Source: Oligoflexales bacterium (GTDB lineage Bacteria; Bdellovibrionota_B; Oligoflexia; Oligoflexales; CACXFL01). Taken from it: 6,717 bases of DNA. A program made the position numbers and the translations under genes. Location: NCBI GenBank assembly GCA_028282865.1, contig JANQHA010000075.1, forward strand, positions 1 to 6,717. Reading direction: 5' to 3'. Each line of letters begins with the position of its first letter. Within the stretch, counting starts at the first letter, position 1. Under the pieces are notes generated by a model. The model worked only from the letters and a program-made list of their open reading frames with translations, was not told the DNA's origin and searched no databases. This document shows positions 1-6,565 of this stretch, one piece after another.

Positions 1-192
1 CTTAAGACCATTTAGAGCACTATCGAGTTCATTAAGAAAGCCCTGTAACTTCTGGACTTCACCCTTCTCGGCTACATAAGTCTCCTTACGCTGCTTGGCA
101 GTTTCGATAGGAAGCGCCTGAACTTTTATCAAGTCCTCGACTAAATTGGGAGGTATAAGACCGGAACCTCCACCTGGAATTCGCATGCCCAA
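1..192 (-). CDS. fliD: Flagellar hook-associated protein 2 (filament cap), N-terminal part, cut by window edge
   Basis: Only the first 64 codons are visible; the gene continues beyond position 1. The protein starts (M)GMRIPGGGSGLIPPNLVEDL, and the segment around residues 10-64 fits the FliD N-terminal domain: a glycine-rich start, an acidic helix ending in the V-x-A-x-P-I-E pattern, then a charged, glutamine-rich coiled-coil helix. FliD caps the growing filament and helps flagellin fold onto its tip. I chose the TTG start at 192 because AGGAG (200-204) lies 7 bases upstream; the ATG at 186 is in the same frame but would be 13 bases from that site. The gene is on the same strand as the flagellin at 1847-2692 but separated from it by two genes. 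The family call rests on about 60 residues, so another protein with this N-terminal domain is possible. Confidence 0.8.
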   Translation of the reverse strand, partial: MGMRIPGGGSGLIPPNLVEDLIKVQALPIETAKQRKETYVAEKGEVQKLQGFLNELDSALNGLK

Positions 193-283
193 TGATCTAC
201 TCCTAAGACCTTTTAAAAGTACAATATATTTTCAAAGCATAATCAGCTAAAATAAAGCTAATGTTCCAGACCTCGAGAGTGTA
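193..283. other. AT-rich divergent intergenic region between fliD and the GNAT gene
   Basis: This 91-base spacer must hold promoters for both the minus-strand fliD and the plus-strand acetyltransferase. It is AT-rich. On the plus strand TACAAT (220-225) and CATAAT (238-243) resemble -10 boxes, but neither has a convincing -35 box at 16-18 bases. On the minus strand I found no good sigma-28 pattern (TAAA, about 15 bases, GCCGATAA) for fliD. No promoter is called with confidence. Confidence 0.4.
200..204 (-). promoter_or_regulatory. Ribosome binding site deciding the TTG start of fliD
   Basis: On the minus strand AGGAG is followed by 7 bases and then TTG at 192. The spacing suits TTG better than the ATG two codons further in, so it decides the start choice. 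Confidence 0.65.
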
Positions 284-1210
284 TTGAATATCTGTCATCC
301 TAATACTCCCACCTTAATATCGCAGCGAGATTCGCTGCTTAAAAAAACTATGCGTCCCGATCCACTACCTTACGATATCGCAGATGAGTACCCGATAGTC
401 CTAAACTCGAAAAACTCATCTTTTAGTCACTGCATGATGGAATCCAACAAAATCGTCGCTCATGCAAACCTTTGGCCTAGAGAGTTACAGCTTCAGCAAA
501 AGCGAATAGGAATTGGGCTTATTGGAAACGTCGCTAGCCACCCGGATTATCGTGGTCAAGGACACATTAAAACATTGATCACCCACTTAACAACTGAAGC
601 AAAAAGACAGCAGCTAGCTGCGTTAATTCTATGGAGTGACCTAACTCAATTCTATCAAAAATTAGGTTTCTCGTCAGTGGGAAATGAATACCGAATCACT
701 ATAAATGCAGACGCTATTAAAAACTTTAGTCAGGCCAGCCGGCAATTTTTGCCTACTAAACCTGAAGATTTAACCTCAAAAGAACTTAATCAAATGCTGC
801 AGCTTAGGCAAACCAACTCGACCAACACTCTACATAGAAGTTGTGAAGAGTTTGCGACGCTGCTTACCACTCCTGACTGCAAGTTGCTCTGCCAGTACGA
901 CAAAGCTGAAGTGACCGGGTTTGCAATCATTGGTAAGGGTTACGATATGGTAGCTGTGATCCATGAGTGGGGTCTAAGTGGAATCAATGACATCAAGCAG
1001 GCGGTTTATGACTGTAGAGAGCTGCTAGACTCTCCCTCTATCACGTTGTTGTCCCCAGGAGTCGTCGATGAAAAGTGGCTTGAGGAGTTCACGAGAGCAA
1101 GCGCCATCATTGAGCGGCATCCTATGGCTCTAGCAAATATCATTGAATCGAGTTTGATTGACAAAGAAAGCCTGGATCAGTGCTTCATCTGGGGTTTAGA
1201 TTCTATATAG
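284..1210 (+). CDS. GNAT-family N-acetyltransferase (two-domain, substrate unknown)
   Basis: A 308-residue cytoplasmic protein. The GNAT acetyl-CoA site is visible at residues 81-101: beta-strand GNVASHPDYR, then the R-G-Q-G-H-I pyrophosphate loop (the Q/R-x-x-G-x-G/A signature) and the following helix. A second conserved piece, FYQKLGF (123-129), is typical GNAT motif B with its tyrosine. The remainder (about 140-308) is longer than a single GNAT domain needs; its GFAIIGKGYDMVAVIHEWG stretch (212-230) looks like a second, degenerate GNAT-like fold, probably for substrate binding. The start is uncertain: TTG at 284 has only a weak upstream GAGAG, while ATG at 350 would remove 22 residues. I kept TTG because the residues from about 12 on look like family sequence. 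The gene is divergent from fliD and convergent with the next gene. The acceptor (small molecule, protein or peptide) cannot be inferred. Confidence 0.85.
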   Translation: MNICHPNTPTLISQRDSLLKKTMRPDPLPYDIADEYPIVLNSKNSSFSHCMMESNKIVAHANLWPRELQLQQKRIGIGLIGNVASHPDYRGQGHIKTLITHLTTEAKRQQLAALILWSDLTQFYQKLGFSSVGNEYRITINADAIKNFSQASRQFLPTKPEDLTSKELNQMLQLRQTNSTNTLHRSCEEFATLLTTPDCKLLCQYDKAEVTGFAIIGKGYDMVAVIHEWGLSGINDIKQAVYDCRELLDSPSITLLSPGVVDEKWLEEFTRASAIIERHPMALANIIESSLIDKESLDQCFIWGLDSI

Positions 1211-1233
1211 AAGAACACCTACAAATCAAAGCT

Positions 1234-1764
1234 TTAGTCCTTTAGATCCGGGTTTCTGGTTTTAATAAGAACACTCGCACAGGCAACCATTCCCAACTTA
1301 AGCTTTGTCCAATTAGGTCTTCTAGCATCAACTCCCCTAGAAAAAATAGAGTTTTCTTCTGAGATCGTTAATAACTCCTTACCGTTACGAGCAACGCTGA
1401 TATCTAGAGCCTTACCACCAGTATTTTCGACAAAATTAAGGGGTTCAAACTCGCTCCTAAAGCCATTACCTTCAACTTCAGCTACATATACTTCGCCATT
1501 GTCACCCACGGCATAGACCTCCGCTGCCGCCGAAAAGCCACCAGGCTTAAAACCTTCAAAGCCAGCGACAGAAATGGTTCTCACTCCCTCTGGAAGCTGA
1601 ATATTAGTCATCTTGGCATCGCGATTGCGGGAATCAGAAACAAATATTTTACCTTCCTCATTAAAAGAGAATACTTTGTAAGAGACAATAGTCCAGTTAT
1701 CTGACAGGGCCACTGAGCTGAAACAAAAAAAGATTACTAGAGAAAGGTGAGATCTTTTAATCAT
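1234..1764 (-). CDS. Secreted hypothetical protein with three beta-propeller-like repeats
   Basis: A 176-residue protein of no family I can name. Residues 1-21 form a signal peptide: K3 and R4, the hydrophobic core LSLVIFFCFSSVAL, and a likely cut after A-L-S at 21. The mature part carries three similar units of about 45-50 residues, beginning near VFSFNEEGKIFVSD (31), VYAVGDNGEVYVAE (83) and LLTISEENSIFSRG (131). Each is a strand, an acidic-glycine turn and a second strand; the third ends in a W-T-K-L-K-L strand. This resembles tectonin or RCC1-like propeller blades, though three are too few to close a ring alone. I chose ATG 1764 rather than the in-frame ATG at 1809: GGAAAG lies just upstream, the signal peptide then begins correctly, and the longer form would run through the flagellin terminator. 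It is likely periplasmic or extracellular; function unknown. Confidence 0.7.
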   Translation of the reverse strand: MIKRSHLSLVIFFCFSSVALSDNWTIVSYKVFSFNEEGKIFVSDSRNRDAKMTNIQLPEGVRTISVAGFEGFKPGGFSAAAEVYAVGDNGEVYVAEVEGNGFRSEFEPLNFVENTGGKALDISVARNGKELLTISEENSIFSRGVDARRPNWTKLKLGMVACASVLIKTRNPDLKD

Positions 1765-1788
1765 GAACTTTCCACAATGATAGGCATT

Positions 1789-1824
1789 AAAAAAACACCC
1801 AGACATCACTAGAACGCCTGGGTG
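1789..1824 (-). terminator. Rho-independent terminator of the flagellin gene
   Basis: Read on the minus strand, CACCCAG (1824-1818) pairs perfectly with CTGGGTG (1802-1796). The stem can extend inward through G-C and G-T pairs, and it is followed directly by seven T (1795-1789). It lies 23 bases after the flagellin stop codon and only 24 bases before the start of the downstream secreted-protein gene. Confidence 0.9.
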
Positions 1825-1846
1825 CTAATAAACTTAGATCACTAAA

Positions 1847-2692
1847 TTATCCACCTTGAAGAAGGCTTAATGCCATCTTAGGCACGCTGTTCGCTTGCGA
1901 AAGAACTGAGATACCAGCTTGCATCAAGATACTTCTCTGAGTTAATTCGGCGGTCTCGCTAGCAATATCGACATCCTTAATCCGCGCTTTAGCAGCAGAA
2001 AGATTTTCGATCGATATACCAAGGTTTCTCACAGTAGAAGTAAGTCGATTTTCAACCGCACCTAAATCACCCCGAATCGATGAGACATTATCCAAAGCCA
2101 TATCGATTTTCTCAAGGCTCTCCTGAGCCGCGATCTTATCTCCAACACCCAACTCTTCGAGGCCAAGTTTATCGATATTAACGTCCGATTTAAATGCATC
2201 AAAAGAAATTCTATCAACACCGAGTAAGTTTAGACCACCAGTGCTAACTTGAAAGTCCAAGCTTCCACCCGTTCCATCCAAAAGGTATGTACCATTAAAC
2301 TCGGTACCGTTTGCAATTCTATCGATTTCTTCTTTTAAAGACTGATACTCCTCGTCCAAGAACCGCCGTTCTTTTGGACCGATCGTATCACTTGCAGACT
2401 GCACTCCCAGTTCTCTCAATCTAACCAAGATATTTTGGACTTCATTCAAGCCACCTTCCGCAACCTGAACTAAGGAGACACCATCAGATGCGTTCCTCTG
2501 AGCTTGCACCAAGCCTCGAACCTTCGCTCGAAGTTTTTCCGATATCGCTAGACCAGCTGCATCATCACCAGCTCGGTTAACCCTATAGCCACTTGATAGA
2601 CGTTCTAACGACTTATCTAATAAACGTCTGGTCTGGCGTAAGTGCCGCTGTGCCGTTAGCGACGATATATTCGTCGCAATCCTAAGTCCCAT
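1847..2692 (-). CDS. fliC: Flagellin, filament subunit
   Basis: A 281-residue flagellin. Residues 1-140 are the N-terminal D0/D1 helices: MGLRIATNISSL, the LSSGYRVNRAGDDAAGLAIS signature (32-51), and the GLNEVQNILVRLRELGVQSA helix (81-100), which aligns with the conserved D1 region containing the TLR5 contact arginine in enterobacterial flagellins (here R91 or R93). The C-terminal D1/D0 helices cover about 185-281, ending SVLSQANSVPKMALSLLQGG. Only about 45 residues lie between, so the outer D2/D3 domains are absent, as in short flagellins of Bdellovibrio-like bacteria. The protein is exported by the flagellar type III apparatus and polymerises under the FliD cap. ATG 2692 has GGAGG 5 bases upstream. 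The gene has its own terminator and a candidate sigma-28 promoter. Such genomes often carry several flagellin paralogues, so the copy number is open. Confidence 0.96.
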   Translation of the reverse strand: MGLRIATNISSLTAQRHLRQTRRLLDKSLERLSSGYRVNRAGDDAAGLAISEKLRAKVRGLVQAQRNASDGVSLVQVAEGGLNEVQNILVRLRELGVQSASDTIGPKERRFLDEEYQSLKEEIDRIANGTEFNGTYLLDGTGGSLDFQVSTGGLNLLGVDRISFDAFKSDVNIDKLGLEELGVGDKIAAQESLEKIDMALDNVSSIRGDLGAVENRLTSTVRNLGISIENLSAAKARIKDVDIASETAELTQRSILMQAGISVLSQANSVPKMALSLLQGG

Positions 2693-2697
2693 TGTTA

Positions 2698-2702
2698 CCT
2701 CC
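2698..2702 (-). promoter_or_regulatory. Strong ribosome binding site of flagellin
   Basis: GGAGG followed by TAACA and the ATG at 2692. The near-perfect match fits high expression of a major structural protein and lies directly beside the palindrome at 2704-2720. Confidence 0.85.
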
Positions 2703-2703
2703 A

Positions 2704-2720
2704 GTCAACACTGTGTTCAC
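2704..2720. promoter_or_regulatory. 17-bp near-palindrome in the flagellin leader
   Basis: On the minus strand the sequence is GTGAACACAGTGTTGAC. Seven of its eight base pairs are symmetric around a central base, including the perfect core AACAC-A-GTGTT on that strand. It sits between the candidate sigma-28 -10 element and the ribosome binding site, so it would cover the transcription start. It may be an operator for a dimeric regulator or a leader hairpin next to the Shine-Dalgarno sequence. No regulator is identified. Confidence 0.45.
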
Positions 2721-2744
2721 ATCGCATTCCGCTTGAAAGCTTTA
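2719..2744 (-). promoter_or_regulatory. Candidate sigma-28 (FliA-type) promoter for flagellin
   Basis: On the minus strand TAAAGCTT (2744-2737) closely matches the sigma-28 -35 consensus TAAAGTTT. TGCGATGT (2726-2719) contains the CGAT core of the -10 consensus GCCGATAA. The gap between TAAA and the -10 element is 14 bases against the usual 15, and the last -10 bases do not match. Late flagellar genes are normally sigma-28 dependent, so the position fits. Confidence 0.5.
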
Positions 2745-2834
2745 GACCTACTTTCCTACATGAAATACAAACCACAGGGATGGTATAACTTAAATTTAAC
2801 ACAGTGGAATAGCCTAGACAAAATCCCCAAGTAG

Positions 2835-2861
2835 AAAAATTTGCCTACTCTCATAGGCAAA
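2835..2861 (-). terminator. Rho-independent terminator of the Gld-type ABC operon
   Basis: On the minus strand TTTGCCTA (2861-2854) pairs perfectly with TAGGCAAA (2847-2840) around a 6-base loop, followed by five T (2839-2835). It lies about 90 bases after the DUF4340 stop and separates this operon from the flagellin promoter. No T-run follows on the plus strand, so it acts in one direction. Confidence 0.8.
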
Positions 2862-2952
2862 GAAGCTCCATCAGTGAGAAGATATTCGGTTAGGTAACGA
2901 TTTTTAGGATTTTACCAAGATTAATATAGTGAGCATAGAGTTGGCTTACATC

Positions 2953-3930
2953 CTAGTTAACAATACTAGGAATATCCTTCTCGACCCCTTCGCCACGACT
3001 GCCATCAACTTTTACAAAGCTATCCAAAAAAGAACTCCATACCCAATAAGTAGTCTCTTTACCTTGGGTATCTTTAGTAAATTTCAAAGTTACCTTGCTT
3101 TCGTCACCCTTAAAAAATTCAAGAGATGCAAAGATCGGAGATTGCGCTAGCCTAACTCTCTGTTCAGATGAGGCGTAGGTCTGAGCATTAATCTTCTTAA
3201 CCTTAGTAACAAAACTCTTATATGAAGGTTTTTCTGTCGCTGGCGCTTCTGAGTCTGACCAAATAGTAATACCATTACTATTCTTGCTAGAGTGCTCTAA
3301 GGCTTTTTCTTTGCCAGCTGAACGCACCACGACCCTACTAACTTCGGCCTCAGTCAACTCATACAACCTTCGCTCATAAAGACTTCCACGGGCATTTTTA
3401 ATTTTGTCAAAAGCCGAGCCATTAAGAAGAAGAACATGCCCAGACTTAAGATCATGGATGTAAATGTCACGACTGCCATAAGATCGTTTACCAATTTTGA
3501 ATTCACGAATATCACCGGTCGCCTGTACTGTAATGGTAGCCTCACCGGCACCTTCCAAGTCAAAATTCGCCAGATCCAGATCTTTCCCATCACCCAAATC
3601 GCGGGTAGCATACATAGGACTAAAGAAAGCTAATACGTCTAGCACCTGTTTACTAGCGCGAAACTCCTGAGGCTCCGGGTCAGCTTTCTTATCAATTGTA
3701 TTAACTAAGTTTTGATATTTAACCCAGTAGAACTCATCGCTACGCTTAGATACCTCGACTTTCCTTCCACTAGATTCGTAGGAAACTTGAGAAATAGAAG
3801 ATGGCTCTATTTTTAGCCATTCAACCCGTCCCTCAGAGCTCTTATCTACGGGAAGACTAGAGTAGTAAGCCAAACTCAAAGCAGCAAACAAAAGACCTAC
3901 GTATACCAGAACATCTTTACGCATACTCAC
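2953..3930 (-). CDS. DUF4340 domain membrane-anchored periplasmic protein
   Basis: A 325-residue protein with one N-terminal membrane helix (about 8-23) after MSMRKD. The rest is a beta-rich, probably periplasmic domain. DUF4340 features include FKIGKRSYGSRDIYI (144-158), a strand-turn-strand typical of its repeat, and the YERRLYELTEAEVSRVVV stretch (185-202) leading into a second half built on the same plan. Such genes commonly follow GldG-like genes in ABC-2 operons and are thought to belong to the same complex; the biochemical role is unknown. The start is GTG 3930, whose GTGA overlaps the stop of the upstream gene by 4 bases, suggesting translational coupling; ATG 3924 is an alternative two codons in. 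It is the last gene before the operon terminator. The domain call is from pattern memory, not a profile search. Confidence 0.8.
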   Translation of the reverse strand: MSMRKDVLVYVGLLFAALSLAYYSSLPVDKSSEGRVEWLKIEPSSISQVSYESSGRKVEVSKRSDEFYWVKYQNLVNTIDKKADPEPQEFRASKQVLDVLAFFSPMYATRDLGDGKDLDLANFDLEGAGEATITVQATGDIREFKIGKRSYGSRDIYIHDLKSGHVLLLNGSAFDKIKNARGSLYERRLYELTEAEVSRVVVRSAGKEKALEHSSKNSNGITIWSDSEAPATEKPSYKSFVTKVKKINAQTYASSEQRVRLAQSPIFASLEFFKGDESKVTLKFTKDTQGKETTYWVWSSFLDSFVKVDGSRGEGVEKDIPSIVN

Positions 3931-5837
3931 CCCAACTTCTTAGTTTTTCGTCTTCGAGTGGCAACAAAGCCAGCTAACAATACTAGTAGCGGCATAACGA
4001 CGACAGTAGCGCTAAACCAAATTGCATCTTCTTTATTAGTGTGACGAATCTTTACATCTTCTTCACTGGATATCTCGCCACCGTGCTCTTTACTAAGGCC
4101 CGCCAGCCACCTAATCGAATCGAGTGCATAAATGGCGTTGGCTCGGTTACGTATTAAAGCATCAGAGATAAAATTTGAATCACCAAAAACTACAAGTCTA
4201 GCATCAGTGACCTCGACATGGTCCTTTTTCTTATCATCTCCAGCTTTAACAGGCTGTTTGGCCTTTATACTCTTAACAGCAGCTGCGCCTAAAGAGTAGC
4301 TCCCTCGTTTTTCAGACTTGCTATCGAATTTAAAGTTTTTATTTAAATCAACAAAGCTGTCGCGCAAAGACCTTACCGTAGTATAGGCCCGCCAGTCGCC
4401 GGTGCTTTCTTTAACATCGTAATACCCCGACCTAAAGGCTATCATAGCAACTCGCTCATCATTTTTTGCGAGGTTAGCTACCGACTCGTGAGTCGAAAAG
4501 GTATTGCTAAAGATAAACCACCGATCGGCTTGGGACCTGGTAGCACTGACAAAGTTTTTATCGTTGGCAATAATATTAGCATTAAAGCTAATCCCTGCTG
4601 CTTTTAAGACTTTGAGTAGTGGATCGTTGGCATTTCTTTGAACGGTTGTTCCCATCTTGATAGATTTATCAACATCCAAAAAAACAGCTAGCCTACCACC
4701 TCGGTCAATATAGCGAGCGATTGCATCGGCTTCAGCTTTTAAAAATGGCTGGTCGGGTCCGGCGATAACAATGGCTGCCGCATCCTCTGGAATCTCGGTG
4801 CCACTACCATCTGACAACCCTAAAAACCTGAGCGAGTAATTCTGGTTTCGAAGCACACCCTCGAGTGTGCTGATAGAGTTAAGCGGGTCTTTTTTGCTAC
4901 CGGCCCATGACATCTCACCGTGACCGCGAGTAAAGTAGATCCTCTTTTGCTCCTGCGACAAGCGCAGAAATGCTTTTTGCACTAAGCCATCTAGTTTCCT
5001 CAAGGAATTTCGGGCAGATTTAACCTCCAAACCAATATCAATACGCTCACGTTTCTTACCGCTTCGAAGAATAACCTGACCATTTCTCGATACCTTAAAG
5101 TCTTCAGCTTTCGAAGGGTGTAACTGATGGTCGTAATAGTTAACCTTTAGACCCGGTGCATTGCTGGCTAGAAAATCAAAATATTGCTTAACCTGTAGGC
5201 CTACCTCGTTATCACGAGGGTAGAAAACTGCAGCTTCTATCGGCTCTTTTGCTTCTTTAAACATATTCTGAGTTGACTCGCCGGGGGTCGTTGTTTTTAA
5301 ATAGCTCCAATCATAAGCTTTATCTTTTTTTGCAGATGCGTAATTTACACAAACAAGAATGATCAACAGAACACCGACGAGCTTCCAACTAACAGTTGAG
5401 CGAAAAATTCTTTTTGGTTCCGCCGTTTCCCCCGAGCCGCTATTTAGGTGGCTAATTTCAACTCCAACAGCAGAAAAGAAGCCCATAATAAATAATATGA
5501 GCCACACACCTAGCATGACTTTTCCAGCCATAGTATCAGGATAGGCTGACTGCCCTAAAAGGTGCTCATAGCCAAGAAAGCAGCCGCAGGCCACTAGAAT
5601 TGTCCACATCCAATAACTTACATAGCGCCAGCACTGCGCCTCTTTTTGATGGCCAGCTTTCTTGACCATCCAGCTCTTAGCTAGAGGGATAAACGAACCT
5701 AATGCGACCAAAAACAGTGATACACCTAGGAGATAATAGTAGTAGGACTCCATACGTAAGTAGCGTTCAGCGACGACAAACCCCGCAAACCCGATAAAGA
5801 ATATTGGAAGGCGTAACTTCAACATAACACTCATCAT
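3927..5837 (-). CDS. GldG-like ABC transporter auxiliary protein
   Basis: A 636-residue membrane protein. About five hydrophobic segments lie at the N-terminus (roughly 11-23, 33-50, 76-93, 107-127 and 151-168). They are followed by a large periplasmic domain of the GldG/ABC_transp_aux type and a C-terminal anchor (606-626) ending in the basic tail RRRKTKKLG. Family hallmarks are IYFTRGHGEMSW (300-311), IARYIDRGGRLAVFLD (373-388) and ARLVVFGDSNFISDA (546-560). In Bacteroidota, GldG works with GldA and GldF in gliding and type IX secretion. Here it presumably partners the permease encoded just upstream. I chose ATG 5837: AGGAGG (5846-5851) lies 8 bases before it, and its ATGA overlaps the permease stop by 4 bases. 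The longer GTG start at 5846 overlaps that ribosome site. Compared with plain GldG, the extra N-terminal helices may be a second permease-like part. Confidence 0.85.
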   Translation of the reverse strand: MMSVMLKLRLPIFFIGFAGFVVAERYLRMESYYYYLLGVSLFLVALGSFIPLAKSWMVKKAGHQKEAQCWRYVSYWMWTILVACGCFLGYEHLLGQSAYPDTMAGKVMLGVWLILFIMGFFSAVGVEISHLNSGSGETAEPKRIFRSTVSWKLVGVLLIILVCVNYASAKKDKAYDWSYLKTTTPGESTQNMFKEAKEPIEAAVFYPRDNEVGLQVKQYFDFLASNAPGLKVNYYDHQLHPSKAEDFKVSRNGQVILRSGKKRERIDIGLEVKSARNSLRKLDGLVQKAFLRLSQEQKRIYFTRGHGEMSWAGSKKDPLNSISTLEGVLRNQNYSLRFLGLSDGSGTEIPEDAAAIVIAGPDQPFLKAEADAIARYIDRGGRLAVFLDVDKSIKMGTTVQRNANDPLLKVLKAAGISFNANIIANDKNFVSATRSQADRWFIFSNTFSTHESVANLAKNDERVAMIAFRSGYYDVKESTGDWRAYTTVRSLRDSFVDLNKNFKFDSKSEKRGSYSLGAAAVKSIKAKQPVKAGDDKKKDHVEVTDARLVVFGDSNFISDALIRNRANAIYALDSIRWLAGLSKEHGGEISSEEDVKIRHTNKEDAIWFSATVVVMPLLVLLAGFVATRRRKTKKLG

Positions 5838-6562
5838 CCCTGCCACCTCCTAGCTTCCAAAGCCCGAACCGAACACTCGAGGGCAAAAATAATTACACTC
5901 AAATAGTAAACAACATCTTTGATATGAACGATCCCCTTACGAAACGGGTCAAAATGAGAGTTATGAAGTGCGAGATAACTAAATAACTCTCTAAAAGGCG
6001 GCTCCACAACCGACGCTAGCATCCACAGCACCAAAATTGTCACCGTCATAAAAGCCCCAAGAACTGCAGCGACTAATTGATTGTTTGCTAGCACCGATGC
6101 AAGCAAACATATCGCTAAGACCGATGCACCAATCAAAGTAGTACCCAAATACCCTGCGGCCATATGCCCGATAGAAACCTTCCCGTGGACAAAGATCAGT
6201 GCTGGCATATACAAAGTTAGAGCTTGTAAAAACAAGAAAAAAGCTAAAGCAGATATATACTTACCGTAAACAACCTGCCGCTCAGTGATAGGAGATGTGT
6301 AAAATAACGTAATCGTGCCGGACTGTTTTTCTTCGGCTAACAAGCGCATCGCAAGAAACACTCCGACAACCATCGCAACACCGCTAGAAAAATAAAAAAA
6401 CCGGCCTAAAATCACAGCCGAATATTCTGGCGCGTCACCGATCGCGAACGAGTTAAAAAGCAACCCGTTAATGAACAGCGCTGCCGCGGCAATAATGTAT
6501 CCCATCCAAGTCGTAAAAAAAGAACTTAACTCGCGATGAGCAATTAACAATACTTTCGACAT
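5834..6562 (-). CDS. ABC-2 type permease, GldF-like
   Basis: A 242-residue inner-membrane protein with six hydrophobic segments (about 20-38, 56-74, 103-125, 138-157, 163-185 and 216-233). The cytoplasmic coupling region MRLLAEEKQSGTITLFYTSP (72-91), followed by ITERQVVYGKY, is diagnostic of the GldF/NosY-like ABC-2 permease group. A second hydrophilic stretch, HFDPFRKGIVHIKDVVYY (203-220), is also typical just before the last helix. It should form the membrane channel or mechanotransmission unit with the ATPase encoded immediately upstream (3 bases between stop and start) and the GldG-like protein downstream (ATGA overlap). ATG 6562 has GAGGG (6571-6575) 8 bases upstream, inside the last codons of the ATPase gene. 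The substrate is unknown. Confidence 0.9.
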   Translation of the reverse strand: MSKVLLIAHRELSSFFTTWMGYIIAAAALFINGLLFNSFAIGDAPEYSAVILGRFFYFSSGVAMVVGVFLAMRLLAEEKQSGTITLFYTSPITERQVVYGKYISALAFFLFLQALTLYMPALIFVHGKVSIGHMAAGYLGTTLIGASVLAICLLASVLANNQLVAAVLGAFMTVTILVLWMLASVVEPPFRELFSYLALHNSHFDPFRKGIVHIKDVVYYLSVIIFALECSVRALEARRWQG

Positions 6563-6565
6563 TGA

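Larger units (their letters stand above)
2693..2952. other. Intergenic region between the DUF4340 gene and flagellin
   Basis: A 260-base gap with no credible gene. From the right it holds the 3' end of the ABC operon message, that operon's terminator (2835-2861), and about 90 bases in which I recognise nothing except a CACTGTGTT copy (minus strand, 2806-2798). The flagellin promoter, palindrome and ribosome binding site occupy the last 50 bases. Confidence 0.6.

Noticed and set aside
1765..1809. Extended start at 1809 for the secreted-protein gene
   Set aside because: The extra 15 codons run through the flagellin terminator hairpin and T-run and place polar residues before the signal peptide; ATG 1764 has a ribosome binding site.
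2952..2970. 6-bp inverted repeat CCTAGT / ACTAGG over the DUF4340 stop codon
   Set aside because: No T-run follows, and a much better terminator lies about 90 bases downstream.
2929..3150. Plus-strand open frame of 73 codons
   Set aside because: It lies almost wholly antisense to the DUF4340 gene, begins at a GTG without a ribosome binding site, and its product shows no family features.
3354..3633. Two open frames of 65 and 85 codons on opposite strands
   Set aside because: Both fall inside the DUF4340 gene in other frames and have no ribosome binding site or recognisable protein pattern.
4852..4871. Perfect 7-bp hairpin (AGCACAC, 6-base loop, GTGTGCT)
   Set aside because: It lies inside the GldG-like coding region with no T-run on either strand, so it is not a terminator; a chance pairing is the simplest reading.
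5359..5544. Plus-strand open frame of 61 codons
   Set aside because: Antisense to the membrane segments of the GldG-like gene; long frames opposite hydrophobic coding regions are common by-products of codon bias.
6081..6269. Plus-strand open frame of 62 codons
   Set aside because: Antisense to the permease membrane helices, with no supporting signals.
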